A stretch of DNA of 38,053 nt, taken from the NCBI GenBank assembly GCA_030672365.1, contig DAOVGM010000087.1, positions 1 to 38,053 of the forward strand, given 5' to 3'. Both the position numbers and the translations under genes were made by a program. The notes below the pieces were generated by a model. That model did not search any database and was not told where the DNA came from. It saw only the letters and a list, made by a program, of their open reading frames with translations. Within the stretch, counting starts at the first letter, position 1; each line of letters begins with the position of its first letter. The DNA is from Methanomassiliicoccales archaeon. Its GTDB lineage: Archaea; Thermoplasmatota; Thermoplasmata; SG8-5; JAGLSY01. Positions 35,212 through 38,053 of this stretch are shown piece by piece.

Positions 35212-36345
35212 ATGAAGACCAGATGGTCGATGGCATGGGTGGTCGCGAAGAAGGACCTCCGCGAGTTCCGCAAGAACAAGTACATCCTCTACACGCTGGT
35301 GATTACCCCGATAATAATGGCCGTCGTCATGCCGGTGGCTTCGGTCCTTCCGCTGCGGGGGGTGATGATCGAGCAGAACGTGGGCCAGGCATTCGATTAT
35401 GCAAACGTATCAGCTCCCGAGACATTCTTCCTGATGAATGAGGATTATGTCCCGACATACTTCAATATCTCTAATAACCAAACCGTCTATTTAGACTACT
35501 GGACAATCGAGAACCTGACAATCCAAAGTGCAAGTATACGGCATGCGGTGCTGAACAACGTGACGATTCGTGAAGCAATCGTCTCGAACTGCTTCCTGTC
35601 GAATGTGACGATTTTGTCAGGCCTGGTCGAAAATTCCACGCTTCTGGACACCTTCATACATCAGGGGCTTGTGTCGAATTGCACGGGCAACAACATTGTC
35701 TTGGGCGATGTCTACAATTCGGATTCGGACCTCTACAACACGATATTCGCCACACGACTGGATGCCAAGAGCTTTTCCAAGTCTCTCATCGACTCGATGC
35801 TGATATTCTTCGTCATGATTCCCGCGATTCTGCCGACTGTAATAGCCTCATACAGCTTCATCGGGGAGAAGCAGAACAAGAGCCTTGAACCCTTACTAGC
35901 CACCCCGACTTCGGACTTCGAACTGCTGATGGGTAAAAGTCTCTCGGTCTTCGTGCCGACGATGATATCGACGTTCATCGGCTTCGCCATCTTCGCCGCT
36001 CTGGTCAACGCGCTCCTCTACCAATTCTACACAGGGATCATAGTGCCGGACACGAACTGGCTCATCGGAATTCTAATCATCGCGCCGCTGTTCTGCATAC
36101 TCGGAATAATGGTGAACGTCATAATTTCGTCGAAGGTCAACGATGTCAGGGCCAGCCAGCAGCTCGGCTCCCTCGTCGTCCTGCCGATTATCCTGCTTTT
36201 CATAATGACGACGGTCGGAGCATTCACCCTCACACCGTGGGTCCTTCTCGGACTGGCAGGCATCCTATTAATAATCGACATATTCGTCTTCTGGCTCAGC
36301 CTCAAGGTATTCCAGAGAGAACAGATACTGGTACATTGGAAATGA
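35212..36345 (+). CDS. ABC-2 type transporter permease with pentapeptide-repeat-like extracytoplasmic domain
   Basis: VVAKKDLREFRKNKYILYTLVITPIIMAVVMP; ABC-2 core SFIGEKQNKSLEPLLATPTSDFELLMGKSLSVFVP. Confidence 0.9.
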   Translation: MKTRWSMAWVVAKKDLREFRKNKYILYTLVITPIIMAVVMPVASVLPLRGVMIEQNVGQAFDYANVSAPETFFLMNEDYVPTYFNISNNQTVYLDYWTIENLTIQSASIRHAVLNNVTIREAIVSNCFLSNVTILSGLVENSTLLDTFIHQGLVSNCTGNNIVLGDVYNSDSDLYNTIFATRLDAKSFSKSLIDSMLIFFVMIPAILPTVIASYSFIGEKQNKSLEPLLATPTSDFELLMGKSLSVFVPTMISTFIGFAIFAALVNALLYQFYTGIIVPDTNWLIGILIIAPLFCILGIMVNVIISSKVNDVRASQQLGSLVVLPIILLFIMTTVGAFTLTPWVLLGLAGILLIIDIFVFWLSLKVFQREQILVHWK

Positions 36346-36347
36346 TA

Positions 36348-36470
36348 GAACATCCCCGGCCTTACAGCCGGGGCTTTCACGAATCTTTACTGTTTTCTGC
36401 TTGTCACAGAAAACACTGGTACATCGAAACCCCGCCCTCGAATCGAAGAATTTTCGGACCAGACGGGGCA
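36348..36470 (+). mobile_element. IS200/IS605-end-like hairpin module, copy 2
   Basis: CCCCGGC-cttaca-GCCGGGG-ctttcacgaatctttac-TGTTTTCTG-cttgtca-CAGAAAACA; compensatory C-G to G-C change relative to copy 1. Confidence 0.5.
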
Positions 36471-36513
36471 TGCTGGATAAGGCCATATTATTGCCCCGAG
36501 CTGAGAGTGCAGT

Positions 36514-36643
36514 CCGCACCGAGCAGGCTTTGGGGGGTCGGGCAAAGCCAGCGCAGGTGCGGAAGGGAGGGGGGATAATCAATTGTATGGGGTGGGTAAA
36601 AATGACTGGTTGGGGTGGGGGGCACCCCGACAGGATGGGGGGG
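36514..36643 (+). repeat. Structured G-run element copy H, with one exact and one near-exact G-run motif
   Basis: CCGCACC-GAGCA-GGCTTTG-GGGGGTCGGG-CAAAGCC-AGCGCA-GGTGCGG-AA; G-run motifs 36565-36596 and 36613-36643. Confidence 0.88.
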
Positions 36644-36705
36644 TCAACACCACAAACGAAATAAGTACCGTTTGCGATTCACTTGTGTGAGCGGAGGAGT
36701 GGCTG

Positions 36706-37344
36706 GTGGAAGAGAGTAGAAATCTCAAACTAATCGCTATCGTCATAGTTTCTATTATTGCCATTTCATCATTTTTGTATTTAACTTTTAATGATCAAGC
36801 CAGTAAGGAAGGATTTACAGCATCGGAAGGATATGAGGAAGCAAAATGGGGACTTGAAAATCGCTATCATCAAAATTTAAATGATTATCGGCTGATATTG
36901 GTTGAGCCAATATCTGTTACTGGCAATAAAAGCTTCATGTTGGAAAATGGACGTTTTGATTATATTGCATACGTTTTTTCATATTCAGCATTTGGTGATT
37001 TTCCGTCATCTGGCTATATGATCCTTGTTTCTGAAAATGGATATAGTTCAGAAAATTATTCCCATCCATATTATCTAGAAAAATATAATATCACACATTT
37101 GTCTGATACTGGAGAAGATTTCACTATCGAGGATTGGAATGTCGATAGTGATGAAGCATTTGAGATAGCATTAGAAAATGATGATTTTAATTCATTCATG
37201 GATTTAGATCCAGATTTAGAAAGATTTGCATTAAGTTCGTCAACTGGAAAAGCCATTTGGTACATGCATTTGAAATCTGATGATGATAGTGCATTTATCG
37301 AAATTGATGCAAATACCGGGGAAGTTTTAAAAATAGAAGTTTGA
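36706..37344 (+). CDS. AT-rich lipoprotein/membrane-anchored hypothetical protein with PepSY-like C-terminus
   Basis: N-terminal TM IAIVIVSIIAISSFLYLTF; C-terminal KAIWYMHLKSDDDSAFIEIDANTGEVLKIE resembles PepSY; visibly lower GC than neighbours. Confidence 0.65.
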   Translation: MEESRNLKLIAIVIVSIIAISSFLYLTFNDQASKEGFTASEGYEEAKWGLENRYHQNLNDYRLILVEPISVTGNKSFMLENGRFDYIAYVFSYSAFGDFPSSGYMILVSENGYSSENYSHPYYLEKYNITHLSDTGEDFTIEDWNVDSDEAFEIALENDDFNSFMDLDPDLERFALSSSTGKAIWYMHLKSDDDSAFIEIDANTGEVLKIEV

Positions 37345-37420
37345 GGTTTGGGCAGTCCACCAGCCACTCCGTAGCGACGCCCTCAGGCGGAGTCAAGGAT
37401 GCCCCGCTCGATGGCCAGCA

Positions 37421-38053
37421 CTACAAAAATATGTTCTCATCACGCCCAGGCCCGTACGACACCAGCTCGACAGGTATTCCCAGGTTCGCCTCGATGAATG
37501 TAACGAATGCTTGAAGCTGGCCGGGCATCGCAGACCTTCCGCCTTCCGCAACCTTCCGCCACTCCTCTTTCGACATGTCCGGCCATCCCTCGAGAGTATG
37601 ATATTGCGGCTCGCACATTTTTAGATGCCTCATGTTCGCGGGGAAGTGATGGATTTCTTCTTCATCCAGAAGGTAGTGGGTGCATATCTTGACCTCGTCC
37701 AGGCCCGCAAGCACGTCAGACTTGGTCGTTACTATGCTGTCCAGACCGTTGACGCGGACCGAAAAACGCACCATTACAAGGTCGAGCCAGCCTACTCTTC
37801 GCTTGCGGCCGGTGGTGGTCCCGTACTCACCGCCCTTCTCGGCGATGTGCTCCCCAAGTTCGTCGTGAAGCTCTGTCGGGAACGGGCCGGTTCCCACGCG
37901 GCTGGTGTAAACCTTGACAACCCCGATGACCTTGTCTATGCGCTTCGGGCCGAGGCCAGTTCCGCTGAGGCAGCCGCCTGTTACCGTGTTGGACGACGTA
38001 CCGTAGGGAAATATCCCGTGGTCGATGTCCAGATGTGTGCCCTGCGCCCCCTC
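37421..38053 (-). CDS. purA: Adenylosuccinate synthetase, C-terminal part (N-terminus beyond window edge)
   Basis: GAQGTHLDIDHGIFPYGTSSNTVTGGCLSGTGLGPKRI...VGTGPFPTELHDELGEHIAEKGGEYGTTTGRKRRVGWLDLVMVRFSVRVNG. Confidence 0.95.
   Translation of the reverse strand, partial: EGAQGTHLDIDHGIFPYGTSSNTVTGGCLSGTGLGPKRIDKVIGVVKVYTSRVGTGPFPTELHDELGEHIAEKGGEYGTTTGRKRRVGWLDLVMVRFSVRVNGLDSIVTTKSDVLAGLDEVKICTHYLLDEEEIHHFPANMRHLKMCEPQYHTLEGWPDMSKEEWRKVAEGGRSAMPGQLQAFVTFIEANLGIPVELVSYGPGRDENIFL

Noticed and set aside
36237-36578. ORFs across element H on both strands (e.g. FHESLLFSACHRKHWYIE, MPRLVRKFFDSRAGF)
   Set aside because: Similar short peptides occur in copy A only because the DNA repeat is shared; A is interrupted by a stop, so a protein is not supported, though a decayed TnpB 3' end cannot be excluded

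Overview
The window appears to be a chromosomal segment of a euryarchaeal genome, probably Thermoplasmata-like (lineage inferred only from gene content). Core genes include RFC small subunit, L40e, PCNA, archaeal Thi4, PdxT, PurN, PurA, MTA phosphorylase, carbamate kinase, GDH and a PAPS-reductase-family protein. A minus-strand NuoE-NuoF-NuoG-NfnA-like-NfnB/GltA-like redox cluster sits beside a crotonase. There are two ABC-2 exporter systems, a STAND/TPR ATPase, a roadblock + KaiC-like pair, and tRNA-Leu(UAG). No CRISPR array, rRNA or intact transposase was seen. The most interesting signal is a family of dispersed intergenic elements, six clear copies all in the same orientation. Each has a two-stem structure whose stems co-vary between copies (P1 - GAGCA - P2 - GGGGGNNGGG loop - P2' - AGCGSA - P1'), followed by a G-run motif with near-invariant spacing (GGG-N-GGGGGG-N14-GGGG-N-GGG). 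Two copies carry nested hairpin cassettes with GCGAAGC-type mini-hairpin loops. Two copies are preceded by an IS200/IS605-end-like hairpin module. Five of the six lie just past the stop codon of a minus-strand gene. Other points of note: a probable structured ncRNA with an intrinsic terminator (~26.6-26.85 kb), two ABC-2 permeases with unusual extracytoplasmic repeat domains (phage-tail-like tandem repeat; 13 pentapeptide repeats), a 33-bp coding minisatellite in NuoG, and a 12-bp repeat of the tRNA-Leu 3' end resembling an att remnant.
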